Positions 22,068-32,749 of a DNA stretch of 64,000 nucleotides are shown here, one piece after another (the stretch's first letter is position 1; every line of letters starts with the position of its first letter). The DNA is from Primulina eburnea (Eukaryota; Streptophyta; Magnoliopsida; Lamiales; Gesneriaceae): contig NC_133110.1 in assembly GCF_022965805.1 (NCBI RefSeq), positions 31,868,790-31,932,789 of the forward strand, given 5' to 3'. The notes below the pieces were generated by a model. The model did not search any database. It was not told where the DNA came from and saw nothing but the letters and a program-made list of their open reading frames with translations. A program made the position numbers and the translations under genes.

Positions 22068-23529
22068 TCAACTGATCATCAGCAACGACTTCCTGCACAT
22101 TTGATTGGTCCAGTACTTCTGGTTCAGGTGTTTGAAATATGTTTTGTCATCATCTTCTAAACTGATATCTGTAAATCGATCAACTAGCTCAACTTTATAA
22201 GTTGGCTTATCAGTTAGTTCAGTTTCATCGAAATCAACATGAGCAGATTCTTCAACATGTAGGGTTTTCTTGTTGAAGACTCTATAAGCTATACTAACTG
22301 ATGAGTATCCAATAAATATTACTTCTGCAGATTTAGCATCAAATGCTTTTAAATAATTTTTACCATTATCAAGAATAAAACATCTGCAGCCGAATATTTT
22401 GAAATAAGTAATTATACTTTTTCTTCCATGCCAGATCTCATATGGTGTTTTCATATGATTGTTATTAATCATTGATCTGTTCTGAGTGTAAAATGCAGTG
22501 TTTACTGCCTCTGCCCAAAATCTTTGAGAAATACCAGAATCAGCAAGCATGTTCTAGCAGCTTCTTTAAGAGTCCGATTTCTTCTCTCAGCTACACTATT
22601 TTGCTGAGGAGTTCTGGCTGCTGAGAGCTCATGCTTGATTCCAGCATTTTCTAGGAAATTTTAAAGAGTTTGATTGATGAATTCAGTTCCTCGATCAGAT
22701 CTGATTCGATCAATTCCAACTGATTTTTCATTTAAAAGTCTTTTGAAGAGCTTTATTAGTTGCGAAGCAGTATGGTCTTTAGATTTGAGAAAAATAACCC
22801 AAGTAATTCTTGAAAAATCATCTACGACTACCAAGGTGTATTTCATTCCTCCTAAGCTCATGGCTGGTATAGGACCAAAGAGATCCATGTGCAACAGTTC
22901 TAAGCATCGGGATGAAGATTTACAACCCTTGTTTTTCAAAGAGGATCGTACTTGTTTACCATACTGACATGCTGAGCAAATTTTTTCTTTTGAAAAGTCT
23001 ATTTTGGGCAAACCAGTTACAAGTTCATGTTTACTCAGATAGGAAATGGATTTGAAGTTTAAATGATTTAGTCTCTTATGCCACAACAAGTTTTTAAATG
23101 ATTTGGAAGCAATAAAACAAACTGGTGCATAAGTTTGATCATTCCAACTGACTTTATATGTGTTTCCAAAACGTTTGCCAGTTAGTATGATTTCATCAGT
23201 TGAAGTTTTGACTGAACATGATTTTTTGTCAAATTGTACTAAGAATCCACTGGCGCATAACTGACTGATGCTAATCAAGTTATACTTCAGGTTTTCTACT
23301 AATAGAACATCTTTAAAAGTAAAGTTACCATGGATAAGCTTACCCCTACTCACAGTTCTACTTTTGGTGTCCCCGAAACTGATGTTTGGACCACCGTATT
23401 CGATCACTTGATAACGCACTTGCATCTCCTGTGATATGTCGCGAACATCCACAGTCCAAATACCATATTGAGTTCTTGTTTGTACCTGTTACCTGCAATC
23501 ACACACATAATATAACTTGGTACCCATAT
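22068..23529 (-). pseudogene. Inner copia protease end and integrase
   Basis: Protease is recognised by WYLDCGCSRHITGD near 23455; the catalytic DSG reads DCG. The GAG-pre-integrase zinc finger (HKRLNHLNFKS, later CSACQYGKQV) lies near 23090-22965. The integrase core has LLHMDLFGP and IRSDRGTEFINQ, then stops at about 22661. Translation by eye continues in another frame with the PQQNSVAERRNRTLKEAAR signature to about 22560. The C-terminal part (FWAEAVNTAFYTQNRSMI, KTPYEIWHGRK, KIFGCRCF) is 22550-22068. The acidic residues of the DDE triad are recognisable, but the frame is broken. Confidence 0.9.
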
Positions 23530-25367
23530 CTATTTGGGTCCTGAACTGATTAGTCCATTAGGAACCCACACTTGAATTAGTCTAACAGACTTTACAATAG
23601 CTGTATTCCAAATGGTTTTTCTCGGCTTTTGTGTGCTTGGTGTGTAGTGTACAACTGATACAATATGTGTTTTAGCTTTATTCAACTGATTGTTCAGTTT
23701 ATATCTCTTCTGAACTGACTTGCAGTTATAGTAATTGAAATAGATATTCAAATAGTTCTTGTAAAACCTCTTTGATGACTGACTTTGTGAATCAGTTGAG
23801 AGTTTTTGACTATAACCAATCCCATATCTTTTAGCCTTGTTCATATTCTCAGTAGATTGCTCAATCAGTTTTCTGGGCTCAATTTGTTCTTGTACCACTG
23901 TTGCTTTGACAAAGTGAATGTATTTCCCTTTGTCTATTTTTAGCTTTGGTTGAGTATCATTTGGATACATTTCTCCTTGAGTGTTGAACCCTAAACTAGT
24001 TTTATCAGAGACTAATTTTGTGAATTCTGCATCTCATTCAGTGCAGTAGATGACTTGTTCCGAGACTGAATGAGCTCAGTCTGTTTTGAGTTTTCAAGAA
24101 TCAACTTCTGGATTAATGACTGATTTTAGTCTCTCTCTACTTTTAGATCAGCAATTTCCATTTTTAGACTCAACCCATCAACTGATTCATCAGTTTTGGT
24201 TTTATTGTCTGTGGGATCAGTTTGCTTTGCTTTGATTTTTTCAAACGATGATGCAAGCTTTTGATACTCATTTACCATGTCATGTAGTGTTAGAATGAGT
24301 TCTTCTCGTGTGAAATCAGTTGATCTGAAATCAAATACCTGTTGGCTAGATGATTCTTCTTCTGCATTATTAGCCATCAAGCACTTGACTTCCTCATCAT
24401 CACTAGAGCTGCATGAGCTTTCTGGTTCTGACTCTTCACTGTTAGTTTCTGTCCATTTAGATTTGTTTTTTTCAGCTAAGAGTACTGCATGCTTCTTTCT
24501 GAAGGACTTCTTATCTTCCTTGGGTCTTATTTTGTGCTCATATGATTTTTTTCTTCTATCAGTTGAGCCTTGACTGTCCTTCTTGGGTTTAGGACAATCA
24601 GCAATAAAGTGGCCTGATTTGCCACAATTGTAGCAGTCATTTGATTCATCTTTGGAGCTGTTCCTTTGGTATGGCTTCTGGAAGTTTCCTTGATTCTTTC
24701 TCATGAACCTTCCAAATTTTTTGATGAACAATGACATAGCATCACTGCTCAACTAATCAGCAGATTTCTTGACTGAACTGATTGGTTCTTTGGACTCCCT
24801 CATTGCCATGGTCTTGATATCCCATTCCTTGGGAAGACCTCTCATTACCTTCAGTGCAATCTCTTTGTTCGTATACACGTTTCCAAGTGCATTTAACTCA
24901 TTGATGATACTGGTTACTCTTTCATCATACTCGTGCATTGATTCTCCTGCTTTCATTTTGTTTTGATCAAACTTTTTAACAGCAATAGACAGTTTATTTT
25001 CTTTGTTTTGATCATTTCCTTCACACAGCTGAATCAGCTTTTCTCAAATTTCTTTGGCTGTCTTACACATCTTTATTTTGCTGAAGGTTACTTTGTCCCT
25101 CGTTTTGTACAGAATGTCTTTAGCCACATTATCAAGATTTGCTTTTCTTTTATCTTCAGTTGTCCATTCATCTCTGGGCTTTTCTATTCTTTGTGGTGCC
25201 TCTTCTATTATGGCAACTGCTGTATTTGTTTTTAGAATCTTCATGGGTCCATCAGTTATGACATACCACATGTCATCATTTTATGCAGCTAAATGAGCCT
25301 GCATTCTGATTTTCCAATCATCAAATTCTTCTTTGGAGAACACAGGAATTTTGTTGAATGAAGTCAT
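23530..25367 (-). pseudogene. Inner copia gag
   Basis: Start at 25367, about 45 bases after the primer-binding site: MTSFNKIPVFSKEEFDDWKI, the usual copia Gag N-terminus, with a TAA shortly after (LAA*NDDMWYV). The UBN2-like capsid region follows (GESMHEYDERVTSIINELNALG, LKVMRGLPKEWD), then a nucleocapsid zinc knuckle of CX2CX4HX4C form (CYNCGKSGHFIADC) that is intact, an acidic Ser-rich stretch (CSSSDDEEVKCL), a charged helical region and a linker to protease. Compared with the outer copy it lacks about 40 codons near the LHDLFADLKAYE segment. Frames break at 24755 and near 24010. Confidence 0.9.
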
Positions 25368-25413
25368 GCTAGCAAGTTTATAGATCAAAAGTATTCAAGA
25401 ACAAGATTCAACC

Positions 25414-25425
25414 GCTCTGATACCA
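25414..25425 (-). other. Primer-binding site of inner copia
   Basis: The minus strand reads TGGTATCAGAGC two bases after the LTR end. It is complementary to the 3' end of plant initiator tRNA-Met, the usual copia primer. Confidence 0.9.
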
Positions 25426-25427
25426 CT

Positions 25428-26423
25428 TGATAGGATCGATTAACGTATCAAGAGTTTTTAGAAAGGGGGGTTGAATAAACACTCACAATTAAAACTGATC
25501 TTTTCGAATTTTGAGTTCAGTTTGGTGACAAACTGATTCTCGGAATCTTGTTTTTCAATGACAATCAGTTAAAATAAATTAGTTGAGGAAAGTAACTGAC
25601 TGAAAGATAGAATACGAAACTGAAATAAAATACACAAGGATTGTTTCTGGATGTTCGGAGATTTCAATTACTCCTACGTCACTCCTTCTATCTCAAGGAT
25701 AGGATTTCCACTAAAAGACTTTGATCGAATACAAGATTTGTACTGACCCACTTCAGTTTGGACTTATCACTGCCAAAATTTGAAATTCTTAGTATTACAA
25801 AATGTTCTCAGTGCGTAACTGATCTTAGCACTATCGAATTTAACTATTATTACAAAGTGCTAGTGAGCTCAAATTGTAGCCTTGACTGCTACGAATAAAT
25901 CAAGTAAGAGTGAGCTGAGATTTTAGCAGAGTAACATCAAGCTTTGAATAGAGTGATCTCTTCTTTTTCTTCAGCTATTCTTCTGTCATATTTATAAGCT
26001 TCCCTTCCAACGGTAACTTGAGATATATTTGAATCTTTGTATCCGTTGATTGCCACTTCATTATTCCTTGGTAATTGTTTGCTTCATTTATTGTAATGCG
26101 GCGTCTTAATTTCTTTAGCCGAAATGCGTTGTTCTAAGCTGTATTTATTGAAGTGCGGCGTTTCACATTCAGTTGCAGTCTTCTATGTCTCTTTTTCGGT
26201 TGAATGTTCTTTCCCGAGACATGTTTAGTTGAAGGATCGGCTGAATGTATTATTTGTCGGTTGACGTGTTCCAGATTTGCTAGTGAGGAGAATAACTGAA
26301 TTGCATTTCAGTTTTGTCGATTAGTTTACTAGATTCAGTTGCTGAGTTCAGTTTACTCGATCAGTTGGTTCGTATTTTCAGTTGGTTTATATTTTGTCAA
26401 ACGCCGAAATTTAGTTTCCAACA
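25428..26423 (-). repeat. 5' LTR of the inner copia (996 bp)
   Basis: It runs TGTTGGAAACTAAATTTCGG to CGATCCTATCA on the minus strand and is flanked on its outer side by GTTTT (26424-26428). The minus-strand TATA box is at 25989-25996. It would drive gag-pol. Confidence 0.92.
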
Positions 26424-26833
26424 GTTTTTGGTGGCTGAACATTCTTGGCGTTGAAAACCTTGAATTTTGATGATCTCTCTGAATCATCAGCCACCAATCC
26501 TTTGACTTTCATCAAGTAACTCAGCTGTACTGCGAATCCTTTGGACTGCTTGGTGGATTGAAACATATTCTTCAAGATATTGAAGATAAGGTGCTTCCAG
26601 TTCAGTGTTCGTCCAGCCATGATAACAGTAATGGCTTGAAATTTCTCCTAGGTATGTGCAGCAAAAGATCCTGCCTTCGCCAATAGCCTCTTGGCTACAA
26701 TATCCGCCAGCAACTGAACTTCGTGTTTCAGTTCCTTCTTTGGATCGAAAACTTTGATTTTCCGTCCATCAGCAGAGAGAAGAGTTTGCATCTCTTCGAC
26801 ATCAGATGCCTTAACTTCATCAAGGTGTGCTAG
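26424..26833 (-). pseudogene. Accessory ORF of outer copia, middle piece
   Basis: It carries homologues of inner residues about 100-235: ADGRKIKVFDPKKELKHEVQ, LLADIVAKRLLAKAGSF, ILKNMFQSTKQSKGFAVQLS and VKGLVADDSERSSKF. It is cut on the left by the inner copia (GTTTT) and on the right by the gypsy solo LTR (GCTAG). One in-frame stop (CTCCTAG on the plus strand near 26647) interrupts it. Confidence 0.85.
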
Positions 26834-27423
26834 TGTAACGTACCGTACTTTTACTATTCAAAATTTGGAAAAAATTAAAAATTTTCTTAAATCAACATGG
26901 ACATTCAAAATTCGATAAAAGAAATAAACTGTACCGTCTGTACGTCTCACAAGTCGTTACAACAAGAGTCTTAAATGTTTTCATAAAACTTAAAACATGG
27001 CGGTCCAAGGGTTTAGCCTCTCGCTCAGTCCAAGCCTGCTCCTCGGTCCCCACCTTCAGTCTCCTCATAAACATCCTCACCTGCATCGATCAAGTCTAGT
27101 GAGTCTAAAGACTCAACACGTATAAACTGGAAGTAACAAGTACTACATAATAAAATCACGTACAACTTTAAAATAGAACATACATACTTAAAACCTGAAC
27201 TTGCATACCAAAACCTGAACATACGTACATACATACTTAGACGTGCCATCGACATAAACTTTTCTTAAACATTCTTGCATACTTAAACATACTTGAACAT
27301 ACATAACTTCATCATTTTGCGTAGAGGCATGTTTCAAAGAAAGTGATCCATACATAAAAACGCCTGATCAGACTAAACCATAATACTGGGCTGACAGGGA
27401 AAAATCCACTGCCACATACGTGA

Positions 27424-27545
27424 GATCCCCGTTCATAATTTAACAGGCTGATTGGTCCCCGTTCATAATTTAACGCTTTCCAATCTCGATCTAAACCCGT
27501 TCATAATTTAACGGGCGGATTGGTCCCCGTTCATAATTTAACACT
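27424..27545. repeat. CCCGTTCATAATTTAAC repeats
   Basis: Four copies of CGTTCATAATTTAAC, alternating with GGCTGATTGGTCC or CTTTCCAATC spacers, so the pairs form a compound unit of about 60 bp. They lie in the gypsy solo LTR. Confidence 0.85.
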
Positions 27546-27861
27546 TTTCAATCCTAAAAATAATTTGTTCACAAGACATTTAGCATACCTCAAAAACTTG
27601 AAATATTTTCTTGCACGTCAAACATACTTACTTGGCGTTGAGGGATTTGTTGGACTTCGATTGGGGCCGTTGCTGCACATACTAACATGAATTCCAATGC
27701 TTAACTTGCATAACTTAGACGTAAATATTATGCTTAATTACGAGCTCAATCAATTCCTTAGGACGTTCTAAAATTCTCATGACTCGACCTTGTAAATCAT
27801 TGTATAATAGCATGACGTCAAATCTCAAAGCATACTATAAAATTTTTCCCAAAATGTGAAA

Positions 27862-28122
27862 GACACGGACCCCATGTTTGGGTCCGTGTATGGGTCCGTG
27901 TAGTTGCGCAAAAGGAATACTCGAGAAGGAGAAAGGACACGGACCCCGTGCCTAGGTCTGGCTCCGGGTCCGTCTACGTGCGTGAAATTTATCGTGAAGA
28001 AAAGGGAAGGCACAGACCCCGTGCCCTGGTCCGTGTGGGGGTCCGTGTCAGATCGCAAAAAGGACAATCAAGAAGAAACGAAGACACGGACCTCGTGCCA
28101 GGATCCGTGTCCGGGTCCGTGA
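27862..28122. repeat. Four GC-rich hairpin units (CACGGACCCC ... GGTCCGTGT), period about 74 bp
   Basis: Units near 27862, 27937, 28009 and 28083 each carry CACGGACC, a short spacer, then GGTCCGTGT and a second GGTCCGTG. The arms can pair. AT-rich spacers with GAAGAAA-type text separate them. The pattern produces overlapping spurious ORFs on both strands. Confidence 0.85.
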
Positions 28123-29514
28123 ACCCTCGTTGTACGCGAACTCACGAAAATTCTGTACATGCCAGCTTATCGTCCTAGACTCGATTGTATGGACCGTGAA
28201 CCGACACCACGAACCCCTCCTAGGATGCTATATCATTGACTCAAGCCTATAAAATCATCCCAAAATAGCCACATATCACAAATAACCCAATAAACCCGTG
28301 AACACTACTTTTGACAACAACACGATTTATACGACCATTAAATCTCCCAAGTGCCTAACGACGCGAAACGAAAATACCATAACCAACCCAACATCATGCT
28401 AAACATACCTAGGCACAACAACGATCACCCGTCGATCCCCAAAAAAGACAGCAACAAATAACTTCAAGAACGCATCAATATCCTAGTTTTCTGAAAACTC
28501 AGTTTGATCAATCCCACGATAAACCTCATAACTCACTCAATTTTCATCCAAATATTTTGAATCTTATATCAAATCGAAGGTATCAACAATTTCTACGTTT
28601 TTTGTGTTGCAAGTTTTCTCAGAATCCCGACCGCAAAATCGTAGTATTTAAAAATACAGTAAAAACGTAAATTTTAGATCTAAAAATAGTTTCAAAAGTG
28701 ATATAGACATAATTGCTCAAACTTCTACATATCACACATGCATATTTACGCATAAATAACAACACAACGAATAATATGACGATATCGATGCAGAAATAAC
28801 AAAATATATGTGTCTTTTGATGATTTGAAATACAGTAATGACGACACCGATGCGGGAAGGATGCGAGAGACGATCTGGGACGAACATGCACGATTTTCTT
28901 GCAACAAAACTTTAGAAAACTTGCTGGAAAACGAAGGGAGAAGGGCGACTGCTCTTTCTTTTGAAACCCTAGGTTTTACTCTAAAATAAAAATAAAAATC
29001 TGAATAGTGAAGTGAGTGAGTGTGTGTGTGTTTAGGTGATTTTTAGTGTGTGTGCGTGTGATTAGTAAATTAGGAAGAGTAAAATTTGCTTAATTATTAA
29101 TTTGCAACAAAATTACTAACTCTCCCTCAACTTTAACAAAATCTCTAATTTAAATTAAAACACACAAAAATGCTAATTTTAAAAGTTACAAACTCTTAAA
29201 TCACTAAATAAATAAATCAGGCTTTTTAAGATACTAAGACTTAATAAATTATTTAAAATACCCCATCCTTAACTTAAAAATAAAATACCACGTTTACAAA
29301 TTGCCAAACTCGCCACCGGTCTCATTCCTCGATCCCGCATCGAATAATCGCCTGAAACATGACACTTGAAAAACATTTTAACGTGCATCACACAAACATT
29401 AAAATAATGCAATTTAAATTAATCATGCATCAATAAAATCATTTTAAATTAAATAAATGCTTTAATAATTAATTAAATGCATGAGTTATACGTGTACTGC
29501 ATTTGGGCACTACA

Positions 29515-29810
29515 GCTAGCCCATCAGAAGGCAATAAGAACATTTCTCCAAACGATTCTTCAGAAATGGTCAACAACTGACCATTGACAGTAGAGATGAA
29601 GCTTCCATCAGAATTGATATTCCCATTAGAGTAGAAGTCAAGAAGTTCCTTTGGATAGATCTCCTGCAAAGAATGCCCCAAAAATGTCCTTAGCCCAGCT
29701 GATTCTAGCTTCAGAAATACGTTTTTGACATCGGATTCTCCGACTGATAGAACTGATTTGAAATTAATAGCCATAGCATTCAACATGTGAGCGAGAATTT
29801 GATTTGCCAT
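29515..29810 (-). pseudogene. Accessory ORF of outer copia, N-terminal piece
   Basis: It starts MANQILAHMLNAMAINFKSV at 29810 and reads without a stop through FLKLESAGLRTFLG, YSNGNINSDG and SISEESFGEMF-type text to LPSDGLA, where the gypsy LTR inserted. It is closely similar to inner residues 1-95. The intact N-terminus and conserved start context support the chosen ATG. Confidence 0.87.
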
Positions 29811-30429
29811 TAGAACTGAATGATTTCCTGCGAAAAAGAAAGCTCGAATTTGATTTTGCTCTGAAAATTTTAGGTAAACGTAAGGAAGAATAACTGAAAT
29901 GGAGCGGGTAAAGTACTAATGTATGTGACTGTTCGAATTATTGGACACGTGTCAGTCCAGGAAATTTTGAATAAAGGACGTGTGTACGTGTGGTAAAAAC
30001 GTGTGTTGAAAATACATGGAATATAAGGGTCCACGTTTCAACCTATCATTTGTTGAAAGATAGCATTTGATGCTTTGATAATCAATCACGTCACTAAATT
30101 TGGACTAAAAAATGGTTAATTTGTTAACTTATGTGAGAGGATTAGTAAAATAATCAGCTGAACGATTAGTTGTGAAACTGTGTCTTTTCAGTTGAAGATT
30201 TACTAACTGCTGTCTTCTCAGTTAACCTTTTAAACCAATATTCCCCCTTAATAAATGCATATAAACATTATGAGAATTTAAGCAAGACGAATTAAATAAA
30301 ATCTTATGCTTAGAAGGTTAATCGTCTGTCGTAATGACTTTGTTCTTTCATCTTCGTTGACCCTGGGCTATAAATGAGAGTAGCTCAGTTAGTCTCAAAC
30401 ATATCAACAAATAATATTCAACAGCTATA
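29811..30429. promoter_or_regulatory. Divergent promoter region, outer copia
   Basis: It corresponds to 17650-18259 in the inner element. GACACGTGTC (29944-29953) and the surrounding GTATGTGACTGTT and CAGTCCA words are conserved, as is the TGTCTTCTCAGTTAACC block near 30211. The plus-strand TATA box (TATAAATG, 30369-30376) is kept, but the minus-strand TATAAATA for the accessory ORF is gone (TACTAATGTATGTG). The minus-strand promoter may therefore be dead here. Confidence 0.6.
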
Positions 30430-30849
30430 ATGGCAGGTGCAGGTAGCTCGAAGACTCCAAATATGGCTGAAGAATTTATGAACTCAGCTCTGGAGAAACG
30501 AAAATCTGATATGGAAGATGATGTCTTCCATAAAATCCTTTGATACTGGGAGGAGCTACAAGGACTCCAGTTTCTCAAGGAGTGTGGGATGGCTACCACT
30601 CCCAGACTGGTGGAAAAACTGGAGAAATATCGGGAACGCTTGCACGTTGCTGATACGGTGGACATCTTCGAATATGGATATGTCTACCAGCTAATGCTCA
30701 AGAAGGAAAGGAAGATCCTAGAGCGTATAGCTAACTCAGATAGCTTCCTTAAGACTTCCACTGGAGATTTAACCTGTTTGTTGAACAAGTGTAGGTCTTT
30801 TGTAGAAGAAGAATTTTTCGATGTAATCCGTACCAATTTCTTTAAATAA
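30430..30849 (+). pseudogene. Antisense small gene A, outer copia (139 codons, one in-frame TGA)
   Basis: TATAAATG at 30369 precedes ATG at 30430 by about 60 bases. The frame begins MAGAGSSKTPNMAEEFMNSA and runs 139 codons to a TAA at 30847-30849. One internal TGA (30541-30543, codon 38) is the only break. AATAAA (30845-30850) contains the stop, as in gene B. Key stretches are MEDDVFHKIL, YWEELQGLQFLKE, VDIFEYGYVYQLMLKKERK and CRSFVEEEFFDVIR. It is acidic to neutral, probably helical, with no known domain or signal peptide. Its strand is opposite to gag-pol, and it sits between RNase H and the accessory ORF. Lengths and spacing match gene B. This is the best preserved copy of the family in the window. 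Confidence 0.78.
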
Positions 30850-31067
30850 AATGTTTATTTCGTTTATCATTGTCTTTTATTTTTCTGCAAGATTTAATCT
30901 CATCAGTTGATAAGTAAATCACGAACTGAACATAATAACTGACAAAAGATTAATTGACATCAGTTGAAATTCAAATGGATAAAAGACGAACTGAATATAA
31001 TAACTGACAAAAGAACTGATAGATGACACAAATTAATTAACAACTGATATAACAGCAGTAAAACTGG

Positions 31068-32749
31068 CTAGGATAAATCAATTAATCCAAGTATATTGTG
31101 AAAGTGAGAAAACTTAGTCTCGGGCAATGGTTTGGTGAAGATATCAGCTGTTTGTTGTTCAGTTGAGACATATTCCAGTCTGATGTCCTTCTTCAAGGCA
31201 TGATCTTTGATAAAGTGATTCCTGACATCTATGTGTGGTCCTCGAGTGAAGAACTGGATTGTAGGTAATAGCAATGGTGCTTGTATTGTCACAGAATATG
31301 GGCGATTCTTTAGCGTCAACTCCATAGTCTCAGTTGTTGCTGAACCCAGAGCAGTTGAGCACAATAGCTTCCAACAGCAAGGTATTCTGCTTCAGTTGTG
31401 GAAGTTGCTATGGATGTTTGCTTCTTGCTAAACCAAGAAATCAGTCTGTCTCCTAGAAACTGACATGATCGACTTGTACTTTTACGATCAAGCTTACATC
31501 ATGCATAATCTGCATCTGAATATTCAATTAAATTGAAAGAGGAGTCTTTAGAATACCATAACCCAACATTTTGTGTGCCCTTAAGATATTTCAAAATACG
31601 CTTGACAGCTGAAAAATGTGATTGCATAGGATTTGCCTGAAATCTAGCACAAATACAGACAACAAATACAATATCAGGACGACTAGCAGTTTGGTACAAT
31701 AATGAACCTATTAAACCTCTGTAAAGTGTCGTCTCAACTGATATTCTCCCTTGATCAGTGTCCAGTTTTACGGATGAGCTCATGGGAGTACTTGCAGCTG
31801 AACACGATTCCATGCCAAATATCTTCAACAACTCCGTCGTGTATTTAGTCTGACTTATAAAAGTGCCTGTCTCCAGTTGCTTCACTTGTAGTCCAAGAAA
31901 GAATGTCAGTTCACCCATCATGCTCATTTCAAATTTCACCTGCATCAACTTATGAAATTTCTCTCATAATTTGGGGTTAGTTGACCCAAATATGATGTAA
32001 TCAACATAAATTTGAACAAGTAAAATGTGACCATTCTTTGAAAATTTGAACAATGCCTTATCAACTGATCCCACAGAAAATCGTGATCAGTTAGAAATTT
32101 TGAAAGAGTTTCATACCATGCTCTTGGAGCTTGTTTAAGACTATAAGGCTTTGTTCAAATGGTAGACGTGATTAGGAAAATGATGATTGAAAAAACCTAG
32201 AGGTTGTTCAACATAGACTTCTTCTTGCAACTGGTCATTCAGGAATGCACTCTTTACATCCATCTGGTAGACTTTGAAGTTCTTGAATGATGCATAGGCA
32301 AGGAATATTCTGATAGCTGGTGCATATGTTTCATCATAATCAATTCCTTCTTCTTGCCTATATTATTGTGCTACCAGTCTCGCCTTGTTGCGGACACTTG
32401 AACAATTTTCGTTCAGTTTATTCCTGTACACCCATTTTGTACCTATAACAGTTTTTGAAACTGGTCTTGGAACTAAGTTCCAGACATTGTGATGGGTAAA
32501 CTGATTAAACTCCTCTTGCATTGCATTTGTCCAGTTTGGATCAGCAAGAGCTTCATCAGTTTTCTTCGGTTCCAATTGCGATACAAAAGCAGAATGAATA
32601 AATAAATTGAGCATTTGATTCCTTGTTCTTACCGGGTCAGATGGATTACCTATCACCAATTCTGGAGGATGTGATTTCTTCCATCTGAGTTCATCGTTTG
32701 TTGCTTCTGTTTCAGCCATTACTTCAGTAGGCAACTGAATGTTTTCAGT
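31068..32749 (-). pseudogene. Outer copia RT and RNase H
   Basis: RT begins LVIGNPSDPVRTRNQMLN near 32660, then EALADPNWTNAMQEEFNQF, PVSKTVIGTKWVYRNKLNE and [11 protein letters not shown] long open stretch, 31948-31499, holds MSMMGELTFFLGLQVKQLE, LIGSLLYQTASRPDIVF and LKYLKGTQNVGLWY, ending at YSDADYA. The catalytic YVDD reads YVDY (near 31990), which would abolish RT activity. The RNase H end (HIDVRNHFIKDH, EYVSTEQQTADIFTKPL) stops at 31068. Several frameshifts occur, as near 32120 and 31360. Confidence 0.9.

Larger units (their letters stand above)
13693..26423 (-). mobile_element. Inner minus-strand copia element (12.7 kb), complete from LTR to LTR
   Basis: It has target duplication GTTTT (13688-13692 and 26424-26428). 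The LTRs are 25428-26423 (5') and 13693-14727 (3'). On the minus strand it carries gag, protease, integrase, RT and RNase H (25367 to 20322), then a duplicated RNase H end, then a 920-codon accessory ORF (17649 to 14913). Three opposite-strand gene copies lie between. It inserted into the accessory ORF of a relative in the same orientation; joining the flanks and removing one GTTTT restores the reading of the interrupted ORF. All its ORFs carry stops or frameshifts, so it is not autonomous now. Confidence 0.93.
26834..29514 (-). mobile_element. Gypsy solo LTR (2681 bp) in the outer accessory ORF
   Basis: Target duplication GCTAG at 26829-26833 and 29515-29519. The plus strand reads TGTAACGTACCG at the left end and GGGCACTACA at the right. 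Removing it and one GCTAG rejoins the ORF between LPSDGLA and HLDEVKASD, as in the inner copy. The orientation is the same as the solo LTR at 5760, inferred from the shared AAGTCTAGTGAGTCTAAAGAC block. It contains two repeat arrays (27424-27545, 27862-28122). The small ORFs inside are not supported as genes. Confidence 0.9.

Noticed and set aside
22674..25296. Plus-strand ORFs over copia gag-pol (for example 22674-22967, 24277-24573, 24963-25235, 25054-25296, 33104-33376, 35836-36195).
   Set aside because: They are mirror frames of minus-strand gag, integrase and RT, without TATA box or conserved start, unlike the antisense genes A and B.
27825..28178. Overlapping ORFs on both strands at 27825-28067, 27904-28122 and 27948-28178.
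   Set aside because: They arise from the GC-rich hairpin repeat; stops are rare there because of composition.
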